Positions 16,419-24,845 of a stretch of 32,337 bases of DNA are shown in pieces. The notes under the pieces are model-generated. The model ran no database searches and had not been told where the DNA came from. It was given only the letters and a program-made list of their open reading frames with translations. This DNA comes from Xanthobacter autotrophicus. GTDB taxonomy: Bacteria; Pseudomonadota; Alphaproteobacteria; Rhizobiales; Xanthobacteraceae. The stretch's first letter is position 1; every line of letters starts with the position of its first letter. Location: the NCBI RefSeq assembly GCF_029991245.1, contig NZ_JAIVFO010000040.1, positions 1 through 32,337 on the forward strand, written 5' to 3'. The position numbers were made by a program, and so were the translations under genes.

Positions 16419-17534
16419 CTATCCGCGCGCACCCTGCAGGTTCAGCTGGTAGCGCGTATACCGGCGTTCCCCGGTTCGCGTCAGGGCGCCTTTTTCCACC
16501 AGATCGTGCAGGTCGCGCGTGGCGGTGGGGCGGGAGGTGCCGGTGATCGCGAGGTAGTTCTCCGCGCTCAGGCCGCCCGTGAAGCCGCCAGGGCCCTCAC
16601 GGAAGAGACGGGCGATCACCTTTTCCTGCCGTTCGTTCAGCTTGTCGCGGAAGCGATCGTAAAAATGCGCCTTGGCGATGTGGAAAGCCACGCGGCCAAG
16701 TGTCGTCTGCTGGGCCGCGATGATCGTTTCCGCGAAATAGACCAGCCAGCCCGTGACATCGAGCGTCCGCTGATGGACCTCGAGCTGATCGTAATAGGCC
16801 TTGCGATGCTGCTCGATGGTATGGGCGAGCGCGATCAGCGTCGGCTGCCCGATGTTCTGGGCGAGGGATTTTTCCGCCAGCGTTCGCCCAATGCGACCGT
16901 TGCCGTCCTCGAAGGGATGGATGCTCTCGAAATAGAGATGTCCGATCCCGGCCCGGGTGAGTGCGGGCAAGGGCGTTTCACCGTCGGTGGCCGAGCCATT
17001 GAACCAGGTGAGATAGGCGGCCATCTCGTCCGGAACCTGCGAGGATGGCGGCGCCTCGAAATGCACGGTCGGCCGATCCTGGCGGCCGGACACGATCTGC
17101 ATTGCCTCTTCATGGCGACGGTAGCCGCCGATCATCTCCAGATGCCGGCTGTCCGCCATCAGCATGCGGTGCCAGCGGAACAGCGTGTCGGCGTCGAGAG
17201 GGTCCGCCCAGCTCCGGTAGAGATCCACCATCATCTCCGCGATGCCGCGCTCTTTCGGCTTCACGTTGCGATTGTCGGTATCGAGGCCGAGCTGACGGCG
17301 CAGGGAGGATTGCACGCTGAGGCGATCCAGCGTCTCCCCTTCGATCGCGCTGGTCTTGACGGCCTCGTCACTGAGGAGTTCGATCCGCAGCAGCTCCCGC
17401 TCGTCATCGCTCACATGCCGGACCGCACCGATCACCTCGCCGGTGAGCAGCAGGAACCTCCGCTCCAGCGGTTCGAGGGCAACCGGATCATAGGCAAAAT
17501 GCGGCCAGCCGTGCTGCGTCCAGTTCCACGCCAT
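16419..17534 (-). CDS. Fic-domain protein, class II (DUF4172-Fic)
   Basis: A 371-residue protein. The DUF4172-type N terminus (WNWTQHGWPHFAYD) is followed by the inhibitory helix motif TSAIEG (residues 61-66, fits [S/T]xxxE[G/N]). The Fic core HPFEDGNGRIGR lies at residues 206-217, and a C-terminal winged-helix-like region (about 305-365) contains YLAITGTSRPTATRDLHDLVEKGAL. Fic enzymes transfer AMP or other nucleotides to target proteins; the glutamate of the inhibitory helix restrains activity. All catalytic residues are present. The target is unknown. It is a monocistronic cargo gene; nested inverted repeats overlap its start and promoter, so its own C-terminal DNA-binding domain may regulate it (inference). 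Confidence 0.92.
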   Translation of the reverse strand: MAWNWTQHGWPHFAYDPVALEPLERRFLLLTGEVIGAVRHVSDDERELLRIELLSDEAVKTSAIEGETLDRLSVQSSLRRQLGLDTDNRNVKPKERGIAEMMVDLYRSWADPLDADTLFRWHRMLMADSRHLEMIGGYRRHEEAMQIVSGRQDRPTVHFEAPPSSQVPDEMAAYLTWFNGSATDGETPLPALTRAGIGHLYFESIHPFEDGNGRIGRTLAEKSLAQNIGQPTLIALAHTIEQHRKAYYDQLEVHQRTLDVTGWLVYFAETIIAAQQTTLGRVAFHIAKAHFYDRFRDKLNERQEKVIARLFREGPGGFTGGLSAENYLAITGTSRPTATRDLHDLVEKGALTRTGERRYTRYQLNLQGARG

Positions 17535-17610
17535 GAGCGATAGAGTCTCCCGCTATAGCTCACATAATAGCGGATGCGTGATTGATAGATAGCCATCCTA
17601 TCGCTCATGG
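17531..17610. promoter_or_regulatory. Nested inverted repeats at the fic promoter
   Basis: A perfect 13-bp inverted repeat, CCATGAGCGATAG (17531-17543) and CTATCGCTCATGG (17598-17610), encloses a 7-bp inverted repeat CCGCTAT (17550-17556) and ATAGCGG (17567-17573). The left outer arm contains the fic start codon. On the minus strand, a TATTAT -10 candidate lies in the inner repeat. The arrangement fits an autoregulatory operator. Confidence 0.6.
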
Positions 17611-17873
17611 TAGAGCCGCGCCATTGCGCCCCGCAGGCTGATCGAGCGGCCCCATCCCCATTTCCTGCGCTGGCACAGGGAGCATTGCTTCAAGCCGTGA
17701 AGCGGAGGCTTCCTATGCCGCTTCCGATCACTGCAGCAGTTCCGCCGTTCGCCTGTCATTGCACGCCAGACTGCGACGCGGATCGAATCCTGTTGAACCG
17801 GCCTAATATAGGGCTCTTTTAATCATCCCCACCCGGGATGAGATCGTCAGGACCCCGGCACGTCGGGGTTGGC
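17611..17873. other. Leader region upstream of trbB
   Basis: No supported gene is seen; the frame 17607-17822 has no recognisable features. TAATAT at 17804-17809 is a possible -10 element but no good -35 stands 16-18 bases upstream. Since the cargo genes run in the opposite direction, trb transcription should start here unless it reads through the whole island. A short hairpin (GAAGC/GCTTC) lies at 17699-17712. Confidence 0.4.
17852..17869 (+). promoter_or_regulatory. Hairpin overlapping the trbB ribosome binding region
   Basis: ACCCCG (17852-17857) and CGGGGT (17864-17869) form a 6-bp GC-rich stem with a 6-base loop, ending 4 bases before ATG 17874. The 3' arm contains the G-rich sequence most likely to serve as the ribosome binding site, so translation of trbB could be restrained. 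If translation begins at ATG 17838 instead, the hairpin lies inside the gene. Confidence 0.35.
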
Positions 17874-18845
17874 ATGGCGGCAGCACATCATCATCAGGGT
17901 TTCGCCCGCGGCGCGCGGATGCTGCGCACGGCGCTCGGGACGGCCATCGCCCGGCACTTGGAAGACCCCTCCGTCGTCGAGGTGATGCTGAACCCGGACG
18001 GGCGGCTGTGGATCGACCGACTCGCGGAGGGACTATCCGACACGGGTGAGCGGCTCTTGCCCGCTGACGGCGAGCGCATCGTGCGGCTCGTCGCCCACCA
18101 TGTCGGCGCGGAGGTTCACGCTGGCGCCCCACGTGTTTCAGCCGAGCTGCCCGAGACGGGAGAACGTTTCGAGGGCCTGCTGCCGCCGGTGGTCGCGGCC
18201 CCGACATTTGCCATCCGCAAGCCCGCCGTCGCGGTGTTCACCCTGGAGGACTATGTTCGCGCCGGGATCATGTCCGCCGGACAAGCCGACGCACTGCGCC
18301 AGGGTGTCGCCTCTCGCGCCAATATCCTGGTGGCCGGCGGCACCTCGACGGGCAAGACCACTCTGACCAACGCGCTGCTCGCCGAGGTCGCGAAGACCTC
18401 CGATCGCGTCGTCCTCATTGAAGATACGCGCGAGTTGCAGTGCGCTGCGCCGAACCTCGTCGCCCTGCGCACCAAAGACGGTGTCGCCTCGCTATCGGAC
18501 CTCGTCCGTTCGGCGCTTCGGCTGCGTCCCGACCGCATCCCCATCGGAGAGGTGCGCGGCGCCGAGGCGCTGGACCTATTGAAGGCCTGGGGCACCGGCC
18601 ATCCCGGCGGCATCGGCACCATCCATGCCGGCAGCGCCATCGGCGCGCTGCGGCGGATGGAGCAACTCATCCAGGAAGCCGTCGTCACCGTCCCCCGCAC
18701 GCTGATCGCCGAGACCATCAATCTCGTGGCCGTGCTTGCCGGCCGCGGCGCGGCGCGCCGGCTCACCGAACTCGCTCATGTCGAGGGCCTTGGCCCCGAT
18801 GGCGACTACCGCGTCACCCCTGTCATCACCGGAGATCCCACATGA
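17874..18845 (+). CDS. trbB: TrbB, conjugal transfer ATPase (VirB11-like)
   Basis: A 323-residue hexameric secretion ATPase. Walker [10 protein letters not shown] lies at residues 155-163, with the VirB11-type Asp box ([12 protein letters not shown]), Walker B-like [12 protein letters not shown] and the His box ([12 protein letters not shown]) after it. It would power pilus and channel assembly at the inner membrane. ATG 17874 gives the short N terminus seen in the family; ATG 17838 would add 12 residues. It is the first gene of the trb operon and its stop overlaps trbC by 4 nt. Confidence 0.95.
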   Translation: MAAAHHHQGFARGARMLRTALGTAIARHLEDPSVVEVMLNPDGRLWIDRLAEGLSDTGERLLPADGERIVRLVAHHVGAEVHAGAPRVSAELPETGERFEGLLPPVVAAPTFAIRKPAVAVFTLEDYVRAGIMSAGQADALRQGVASRANILVAGGTSTGKTTLTNALLAEVAKTSDRVVLIEDTRELQCAAPNLVALRTKDGVASLSDLVRSALRLRPDRIPIGEVRGAEALDLLKAWGTGHPGGIGTIHAGSAIGALRRMEQLIQEAVVTVPRTLIAETINLVAVLAGRGAARRLTELAHVEGLGPDGDYRVTPVITGDPT

Positions 18846-19174
18846 TCCGATCGCTCCATCGCGCCCGTAGCGCGGCCCGGTTGGCCGCGTCTGTCACCTG
18901 CATCAGCCTGATGGCCACGGCCAGCGCTCTTGCCTCTGGCTCCTCCATGCCGTGGGAGGCACCGCTGCAATCCATCCTTCAATCGATCGAGGGGCCGGTC
19001 GCCAAGATCATCGCCGTCATCGTCATCATCTCGACCGGGCTGGCGCTGGCCTTCGGCGACACGTCCGGTGGCTTCCGCCGGCTGATCCAGATCGTGTTCG
19101 GCCTGTCGATCGCCTTCGCCGCCTCGAGCTTCTTCCTGTCGTTCTTTTCCTTCGGCGGCGGAGCGCTCGTGTGA
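18842..19174 (+). CDS. trbC: TrbC, conjugative pilin precursor (VirB2-like)
   Basis: A 110-residue protein with a positively charged N terminus, a long signal segment (residues 12-31, ending SALASG) and two hydrophobic helices (about residues 51-71 and 82-104). This is the standard layout of TrbC/VirB2 pilin. In RP4, TrbC is trimmed and cyclised by TraF; a traF gene is present at 2896. It is coupled to trbB by a 4-nt overlap and to trbD by TGATG. Confidence 0.92.
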   Translation: MIRSLHRARSAARLAASVTCISLMATASALASGSSMPWEAPLQSILQSIEGPVAKIIAVIVIISTGLALAFGDTSGGFRRLIQIVFGLSIAFAASSFFLSFFSFGGGALV

Positions 19175-19443
19175 TGGCCGACACGATTGAGGTCCCCGGC
19201 TTCAGCATTCCGGTCCACCGGGCGGTGACCGAGCCGATCCTGCTCGGCGGCGCGCCGCGCGCTATCGCCATCGTCAATGGCACGCTTGCCGGGGCCGTGG
19301 GTCTCGGCCTGCGCCTGTGGTTGGTCGGCGTGGCCATCGGGGTGATTGGCCATGTCGCGGCGGTGTGGGCCGCGAAGCGTGATCCGCTCTTCGTCGAGGT
19401 GGTGCGGCGGCATCTGCGGATCCCCGCGCATCTCTCAGTCTGA
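19174..19443 (+). CDS. trbD: TrbD, mating-channel protein (VirB3-like)
   Basis: An 89-residue membrane protein. The conserved start EVPGFSIPVHRAVTEPILLGG is followed by one or two hydrophobic segments (residues 29-65) and a basic tail. VirB3-type proteins sit in the inner membrane with the VirB4/TrbE ATPase, whose gene follows after 10 bases. The start overlaps the trbC stop by one base. Confidence 0.93.
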   Translation: MADTIEVPGFSIPVHRAVTEPILLGGAPRAIAIVNGTLAGAVGLGLRLWLVGVAIGVIGHVAAVWAAKRDPLFVEVVRRHLRIPAHLSV

Positions 19444-19453
19444 GCGGGGTGCC

Positions 19454-21895
19454 ATGATGATGAACCTCGCTGAATACCGCAGCCGCAACCGCCGCCTTGC
19501 CGATTTCCTGCCCTGGGCTGCACTGGTCGCCCCAAGCATCGTGTTGAACAAGGACGGCTCGTTTCAGCGGACAGTGCGTTTCCGCGGGCCGGACCTCGAC
19601 AGCGCCGTGCCCGCCGAGCTCGTCGCGGTCGCCGGGCGGCTGAACAACGCCTTCCGCCGCCTCGGCTCGGGATGGGCGATCTTCGTGGAGGCGCAACGCC
19701 ATGCCGCCGCGACCTATCCGGCGAGCATCTTCCCCGATGCCGCTTCCGCTTTGGTTGATGCCGAGCGGCGGGCCGATTTCGAGGAGGCCGGCAGTCATTT
19801 CGAGTCGAGCTATTTCCTGACCTTCACCTTCCTCCCGCCGGCCGAGGACGCGGCGCGCACCGAAGGCTGGCTTTATGAGGGGCGGGACAAGGCGGGCCTT
19901 GATCCCCATGAGACGTTGCGGGGCTTTGCCGACCGCACCGATCGACTTCTCAACCTCATCGACGCCTTCATGCCAGAATGCCGCTGGCTCGATGACGGCG
20001 AGACGCTGACCTATCTGCACAGCTGTGTGTCGACGCATCGGCACCGTGTCCGCGTGCCGGAGACGCCGATCTATCTCGATGCGCCGCTCGCCGATCTGCC
20101 GCTCACCGGGGGGCTGGAGCCGCGCCTTGGTAACCAGCATCTACGGGTGCTGACCATCACCGGCTTTCCCACGGTGACGACGCCCGGCCTGCTCGATGAG
20201 CTGAACCGGCTGGCCTTTCCATATCGCTGGTCGACCCGGGCGATCCTGCTCGACAAGACGGATGCGGTCCGGCTGCTCACCAGGATCCGCCGCCAGTGGT
20301 TCGCCAAGCGCAAATCCATCGCCGCGATCCTGAAGGAGGTGATGACCAACGAGGCCTCCGTCCTTGTGGACAGCGATGCCGCGAACAAGGCTGAAGATGC
20401 CGACCTCGCGCTGCAGGAACTTGGCGCAGACCATGCCGGCATCGCTTATGTCACCGCGACCGTGACGGTATGGGACGCTGATCCCCGCATCGCCGACGAG
20501 AAACTGCGGAGGGTCGAGAAGGTTATCCAGGGTCGCGACTTCACGGCGATTTCGGAGACGATCAACGCGGTCGATGCATGGCTGGGCAGCTTGCCCGGCC
20601 ATGTATACGCCAATGTCCGCCAGCCGCCGATCTCGACGCTCAATCTCGCCCATATGATCCCGCTCTCAGCGGTGTGGGCGGGCGAGAGCAGCGACGCGCA
20701 TTTCGATGCACCGCCTTTGCTGTTCGGCAAGACCGAGGGCTCGACACCATTCCGGTTCTGCCTCCATGTGGGCGATGTCGGCCATACCCTCGTGGTGGGC
20801 CCGACCGGCGCGGGCAAGTCCGTGCTGCTGGCGCTGATGGCGCTGCAGTTCCGGCGCTATCCGAGAGCCCAAGTCTTCGCCTTCGACTTCGGGGGCTCGA
20901 TCCGGGCCGCGGCGCTTGCCATGAGCGGGGACTGGCACGATCTCGGCGGCGGTCTCAGCGAGGGGAACGCGGATGGCGTTTCGCTCCAGCCGCTTGCGCG
21001 CATCGATGAGGCTGCCGAGCGCGCCTGGGCCGCCGACTGGCTCACTGCCATCCTCACCCGCGAAGGCGTTATCATCACGCCGCAGGTGAAGGAACACATC
21101 TGGACGGCAATGACATCGCTGGCCTCCGCGCCCAGCGAAGAGCGCACCCTCACAGGTCTCTGCGTCCTCCTGCAGTCCAACGACCTGAAGCAGGCGCTGC
21201 GTCCTTATTGCATCGGCGGCGCCTGGGGTCGGCTGCTCGACGCCGAGACCGAGCATTTGGGCGCGGCCACGGTCCAAGCCTTCGAGACCGAGGAGCTGAT
21301 CGGGACGGAGGCCGCGCCGGCGGTGCTGGCCTATCTGTTCCACCGCATCGAGGACCGGCTCGATGGGCGTCCAACGCTTATCATCATCGATGAAGGCTGG
21401 CTGGCGCTGGACGATGAGGGCTTCGCCGGCCAGTTGCGGGAATGGCTGAAGACGCTGCGCAAGAAGCACGCCAGCGTGATCTTCGCCACGCAGTCGCTCT
21501 CTGACATTGATGGCAGCGCCATTGCCCCGGCAATCATCGAGAGCTGCCCGACACGCCTTCTGCTCCCCAATGAGCGGGCCATCGAGCCGCAGATCACCGC
21601 CATCTATCGCCGCTTCGGCCTGAACGACCGGCAGATCGAGATCCTCGCGCGGGCGACCCCGAAGCGGGACTATTACTGCCAGTCGCGGCGCGGAAACCGG
21701 CTGTTCGAGCTTGGCCTGTCCGACGTGGCGCTGGCGCTATGCGCGGCGTCCTCCAAGACCGACCAACAGGCCATCGGCAAGATCTTCGCCGAGCATGGTC
21801 GCGACGGCTTCCTGGACGCTTGGCTGCGTCATCGCGGCCTCGGCTGGGCCGCCGACCTCCTTCCCAACCTCTCCAATCTGGAGACGCAGCCATGA
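19454..21895 (+). CDS. trbE: TrbE, conjugal transfer ATPase (VirB4-like)
   Basis: An 813-residue ATPase. The N-terminal CagE/TrbE/VirB domain is followed by Walker A GPTGAGKS at about residues 449-456 and Walker B TLIIIDEGW near residue 640. ATQSLSDID follows, as in VirB4 proteins. It energises pilus subunit transfer and substrate passage at the inner membrane. Three consecutive ATGs (19454, 19457, 19460) follow the G-rich GAGCGGGGT; 19454 is used, though the conserved MNLAEYR begins at 19460. It overlaps trbJ by 4 nt and is full-length. Confidence 0.95.
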   Translation: MMMNLAEYRSRNRRLADFLPWAALVAPSIVLNKDGSFQRTVRFRGPDLDSAVPAELVAVAGRLNNAFRRLGSGWAIFVEAQRHAAATYPASIFPDAASALVDAERRADFEEAGSHFESSYFLTFTFLPPAEDAARTEGWLYEGRDKAGLDPHETLRGFADRTDRLLNLIDAFMPECRWLDDGETLTYLHSCVSTHRHRVRVPETPIYLDAPLADLPLTGGLEPRLGNQHLRVLTITGFPTVTTPGLLDELNRLAFPYRWSTRAILLDKTDAVRLLTRIRRQWFAKRKSIAAILKEVMTNEASVLVDSDAANKAEDADLALQELGADHAGIAYVTATVTVWDADPRIADEKLRRVEKVIQGRDFTAISETINAVDAWLGSLPGHVYANVRQPPISTLNLAHMIPLSAVWAGESSDAHFDAPPLLFGKTEGSTPFRFCLHVGDVGHTLVVGPTGAGKSVLLALMALQFRRYPRAQVFAFDFGGSIRAAALAMSGDWHDLGGGLSEGNADGVSLQPLARIDEAAERAWAADWLTAILTREGVIITPQVKEHIWTAMTSLASAPSEERTLTGLCVLLQSNDLKQALRPYCIGGAWGRLLDAETEHLGAATVQAFETEELIGTEAAPAVLAYLFHRIEDRLDGRPTLIIIDEGWLALDDEGFAGQLREWLKTLRKKHASVIFATQSLSDIDGSAIAPAIIESCPTRLLLPNERAIEPQITAIYRRFGLNDRQIEILARATPKRDYYCQSRRGNRLFELGLSDVALALCAASSKTDQQAIGKIFAEHGRDGFLDAWLRHRGLGWAADLLPNLSNLETQP

Positions 21896-22644
21896 CGCTG
21901 TCCCGTCCGCGCGCGCTCACCGTCGCCGTCGCGCTGCTGTCCGTGCCGCTCACCCTGTCACCCGTTCTGTCGCCGCCCGCGCAGGCACTCACGGTCTATG
22001 ACCCGTGGAACTACGCGGAGAACATGATGTCGGCCGCCCGGGCGCTGGAGCAGATCAACAACCAGATCACCTCGCTGCAGAACGAAGCGCAGATGTTGAT
22101 CAACCAGGCCCGCAATCTCGCCAGCCTGCCCCATTCCTCGCTGCAGCAGATCCAGCAATCGGTCCAGCGCACCCAGCAGTTGCTCGGACAGGCACAGAGC
22201 ATCGCCTTCAATGTCGGCCAGATCGACCAGGCCTTCCAGCAGCGCTATGGCAGCATCCCGCTCTCGGCCTCCGATGCCGATCTCGTCGCCGGTGCGCGCT
22301 CGCGCTGGCAGACCACGGTTGGTGGCTTGCAGGATGCGCTGCGCGTGCAGGCCGGCGTCGTCGGCAATGTCGACGCCAACAAGGCCGAGATGGCGACCCT
22401 CGTCGGCCAAAGCCAGGGCGCCACGGGCGCGCTTCAGGCCACGCAGGCCGGCAACCAGTTGCTCGCTTTGCAGTCGCAGCAGCTCTCCGACCTGATCGCG
22501 GTGATGTCCGCCAATGGGCGCGCCGCGGCGCTCTCCGAGGCGGAACGCGCAACCGCCGCCGAGCAGGGCCGCGAGCAGCGCCGGCGCTTCCTCACTCCGG
22601 GCGCCGGCTATCAGGCCGGCAATGCCCGCATGTTCAGCAACTGA
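21892..22644 (+). CDS. trbJ: TrbJ, P-type mating-pair protein (VirB5-like)
   Basis: A 250-residue exported protein. The signal peptide ends around PPAQA-LTVYDP (residue 33). The mature part is helical and glutamine-rich, with long amphipathic stretches (QINNQITSLQNEAQMLINQARNL) typical of TrbJ/VirB5. VirB5 proteins are minor pilus-tip components. It overlaps trbE by 4 nt and lies 12 nt before the trbK-like gene. Confidence 0.93.
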   Translation: MTLSRPRALTVAVALLSVPLTLSPVLSPPAQALTVYDPWNYAENMMSAARALEQINNQITSLQNEAQMLINQARNLASLPHSSLQQIQQSVQRTQQLLGQAQSIAFNVGQIDQAFQQRYGSIPLSASDADLVAGARSRWQTTVGGLQDALRVQAGVVGNVDANKAEMATLVGQSQGATGALQATQAGNQLLALQSQQLSDLIAVMSANGRAAALSEAERATAAEQGREQRRRFLTPGAGYQAGNARMFSN

Positions 22645-22656
22645 CGGGAGGCGAAT

Positions 22657-22926
22657 ATGGACGCAGCCAAGCTGGCCCGGCTCGGTGCGGTGATCTTCGT
22701 GGCCATCGCCGGCACGGCGGCGGTTCTGGAAATGAGCCGGGAGGAGAAGGTGGCGGAGCTGTCGCCAGTTCGGACCGTCGGGGCCGAGCGCGATGCGCTG
22801 CGCGATGAGCAGCGCCGCTGCCAGCAGTTGGGTGAAGTCGCCGCTCAGGACACCGCGTGCCTGAAGGTCTGGGCGCAGACACGCGACCGGTTTCTCGGGC
22901 ATCCCGCGCCGAACCAAGGCCGCTGA
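22657..22926 (+). CDS. trbK: TrbK-like entry exclusion protein
   Basis: An 89-residue protein with one N-terminal membrane segment (residues 7-24) and a charged C-terminal domain with two cysteines (RRCQQLGEVAAQDTACLKVW). Size and position between trbJ and trbL match the TrbK-alt group in alphaproteobacterial trb clusters, proposed to block entry of a second copy of the element. GGGAGG lies just upstream of ATG 22657. There is no lipobox, unlike RP4 TrbK. Confidence 0.83.
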   Translation: MDAAKLARLGAVIFVAIAGTAAVLEMSREEKVAELSPVRTVGAERDALRDEQRRCQQLGEVAAQDTACLKVWAQTRDRFLGHPAPNQGR

Positions 22927-22929
22927 GCC

Positions 22930-24159
22930 ATGAACGGCACTGGCGTCATCGACACTTTCCTGGGGGTCTTCACCTCCTATATCGACAGCGGCTTCGGTCT
23001 GCTTGGCGGCGAGGTCGCCTTCATCGCCACCACGCTCATCGTCATCGACGTGACGCTGGCGGCGCTGTTCTGGTCCTGGGGCGCGGATGACGACGTCATC
23101 GCCCGGCTCATCAAGAAGACGCTGTTTGTCGGCGTCTTCGCTTACATCATCGGCAATTGGAACACCCTCGCCCGCATCGTCTTCGAGAGCTTTGCCGGGC
23201 TTGGGCTGAAGGGCTCGGGAACGGCATTTTCCGTCAGCGACCTGATGCGTCCGGGCAAGGTGGCGCAGACCGGGCTCGAAGCCGGTCGGCCGCTACTCGA
23301 CTCCATCTCCGACCTGATGGGCTGGGTCGCCTTCTTCGAGAACTTCATCCAGATCGCCTGCCTGCTGTTTGCATGGGCGCTGGTGCTGCTCTCCTTCTTC
23401 ATTCTCGCGGTCCAGCTCTTCGTCACCTTGATCGAGTTCAAGCTGACGACGCTCGCCGGCTTCGTGCTGATCCCCTTCGGCCTGTTCGGCAAAACCGCCT
23501 TCATGGCCGAGCGGGTGCTGGGGAACGTCGTCTCCTCCGGCATCAAGGTCATGGTGCTCGCGGTCATCATCGGCATCGGCTCCACCCTGTTTGGCCAGTT
23601 CACCGCGGGGTTTGGGGGACAGACGCCCACCATCAATGACGCCATGGCCATCGTGCTGGCTGCCCTTTCCCTGCTCGGCCTCGGCATCTTCGGCCCTGGC
23701 ATTGCCGCGGGCCTTGTCTCCGGCGGCCCGCAGCTGAGCGCGGGGGCCGCGGTCGGCACGGGCCTCGCCGCCGGTGGCGCGCTGAAGGCGGCCGGCGGTG
23801 CGGCCAGCCTCGCCGTCCGGGGCGGTGGGGCGGCGCTCTCCGCGACGGCGGCCGCGGCGCGGGGCGGTGCGACGGCCTACAGCATCGGCGCGGCAGGCCA
23901 GTCCGGCATGGCGGGTGTCGCCTCGGGACTGGGTGGCGTCGCGCGGGCTGCGGGCTCCGCCGCCATCTCACCGCTCGCGAATGCCGTCGGCGGTACCGCC
24001 TCGGCTTCCTCGGCCGGCGAGATCCCCGATTGGGCCAAGCGCATGAAGAGCGGCCAGTCGCTTCGCCATGGCGTCTCCGCCGCCGCCCATGCTGTGCGCT
24101 CCGGTGACAGCCATGCCGGCGGCTCTTCCGTCTCCCTGTCTGAGAGCGACCGCACATGA
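22930..24159 (+). CDS. trbL: TrbL, polytopic channel protein (VirB6-like)
   Basis: A 409-residue inner-membrane protein. At least five hydrophobic stretches lie between residues 30 and 275, including FIATTLIVIDVTLAALFWSW and FALVLLSFFILAVQLF-like segments. The C-terminal third is rich in glycine, alanine and serine and ends in a soluble tail. This is the usual TrbL/VirB6 plan. The protein would form the inner-membrane part of the DNA channel. The stop overlaps trbF by 4 nt. Confidence 0.93.
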   Translation: MNGTGVIDTFLGVFTSYIDSGFGLLGGEVAFIATTLIVIDVTLAALFWSWGADDDVIARLIKKTLFVGVFAYIIGNWNTLARIVFESFAGLGLKGSGTAFSVSDLMRPGKVAQTGLEAGRPLLDSISDLMGWVAFFENFIQIACLLFAWALVLLSFFILAVQLFVTLIEFKLTTLAGFVLIPFGLFGKTAFMAERVLGNVVSSGIKVMVLAVIIGIGSTLFGQFTAGFGGQTPTINDAMAIVLAALSLLGLGIFGPGIAAGLVSGGPQLSAGAAVGTGLAAGGALKAAGGAASLAVRGGGAALSATAAAARGGATAYSIGAAGQSGMAGVASGLGGVARAAGSAAISPLANAVGGTASASSAGEIPDWAKRMKSGQSLRHGVSAAAHAVRSGDSHAGGSSVSLSESDRT

Positions 24160-24845
24160 GCCTCTTCAAGCGACCCGCGACCCATTACGGCACCTCGCCC
24201 GAGCCGGTCACGCCCTATCAGAAGGCAGCACAAGTCTGGGACGAGCGCATCGGTTCGGCCCGGGTGCAGGCCAAGAACTGGCGGCTGATGGCCTTTGGCA
24301 GCCTGTTCCTCTCGGCTGGCTTTGCCTCGGCGCTGATCTGGCAGTCGACGAGGGGCACCGTCGTGCCCTGGGTGGTCGAGGTGGATCGTCTTGGACAGAC
24401 GCAGGCCGTAGGGCCTGCAACCGGCGATTATCGCCCAACCGATCCGCAGATCGCGTGGCATCTTGCCCGTTTCATCGAGCAGGTCCGCAGCTTGCCGGCC
24501 GATCCCGTGATCGTGCGGCAGAACTGGCTCAGGGCCTATGAGTTCACCACCGATCGGGGCGCCGCCGCGCTCAACGATTATGCCCGCGCCAATGACCCCT
24601 TCACCCGGGTGGGCAAGCAGCAGATCGCGGTTGAGGTCTCCAGCGTGATCCGGGCCTCCCCGGATTCCTTCCGCGTCGCCTGGGTCGAGCGGCGCTATGA
24701 GAACGGCCAGCTCGCCGCCGCTGAGCGCTGGAGCGCGATCCTGACGCTGGTGATCCAGCCGCCGCGCGATGCCGAGCGCCTGCGCACCAATCCCCTCGGC
24801 ATCTATGTCAACGCCATCAGCTGGTCGCGGGAGATGAGCCAGTGA
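24156..24845 (+). CDS. trbF: TrbF, channel assembly protein (VirB8-like)
   Basis: A 229-residue bitopic protein. A cytoplasmic N terminus with conserved TPYQKAAQVWDERIG is followed by one membrane helix (residues 44-62) and a periplasmic VirB8-type domain (about 70-229). VirB8 proteins nucleate channel assembly. It overlaps trbL and trbG by 4 nt each. Confidence 0.94.
   Translation: MSLFKRPATHYGTSPEPVTPYQKAAQVWDERIGSARVQAKNWRLMAFGSLFLSAGFASALIWQSTRGTVVPWVVEVDRLGQTQAVGPATGDYRPTDPQIAWHLARFIEQVRSLPADPVIVRQNWLRAYEFTTDRGAAALNDYARANDPFTRVGKQQIAVEVSSVIRASPDSFRVAWVERRYENGQLAAAERWSAILTLVIQPPRDAERLRTNPLGIYVNAISWSREMSQ

Larger units (their letters stand above)
8552..17610. other. Defence cargo island inserted between the tra and trb modules
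   Basis: Six minus-strand genes (hsdM, PrrC-like gene, hsdS, hsdR, phd-like gene, fic) interrupt an otherwise plus-strand backbone between the CopG-like gene and trbB. The hsd part is visibly less GC-rich than the backbone. No integrase, transposase or flanking direct repeat is visible at either junction (8552-8724 and 17611-17873), so the boundaries are approximate. Confidence 0.75.

Noticed and set aside
17793-17809. TTGAAC and TAATAT as a trb promoter pair
   Set aside because: They are only 5 bases apart, too close for a -35 and -10. TAATAT alone is kept as a weak candidate.
17607-17822. Open frame of 71 codons divergent from fic
   Set aside because: No recognisable domain, no ribosome binding site, and its start is the mirrored arm of the inverted repeat.
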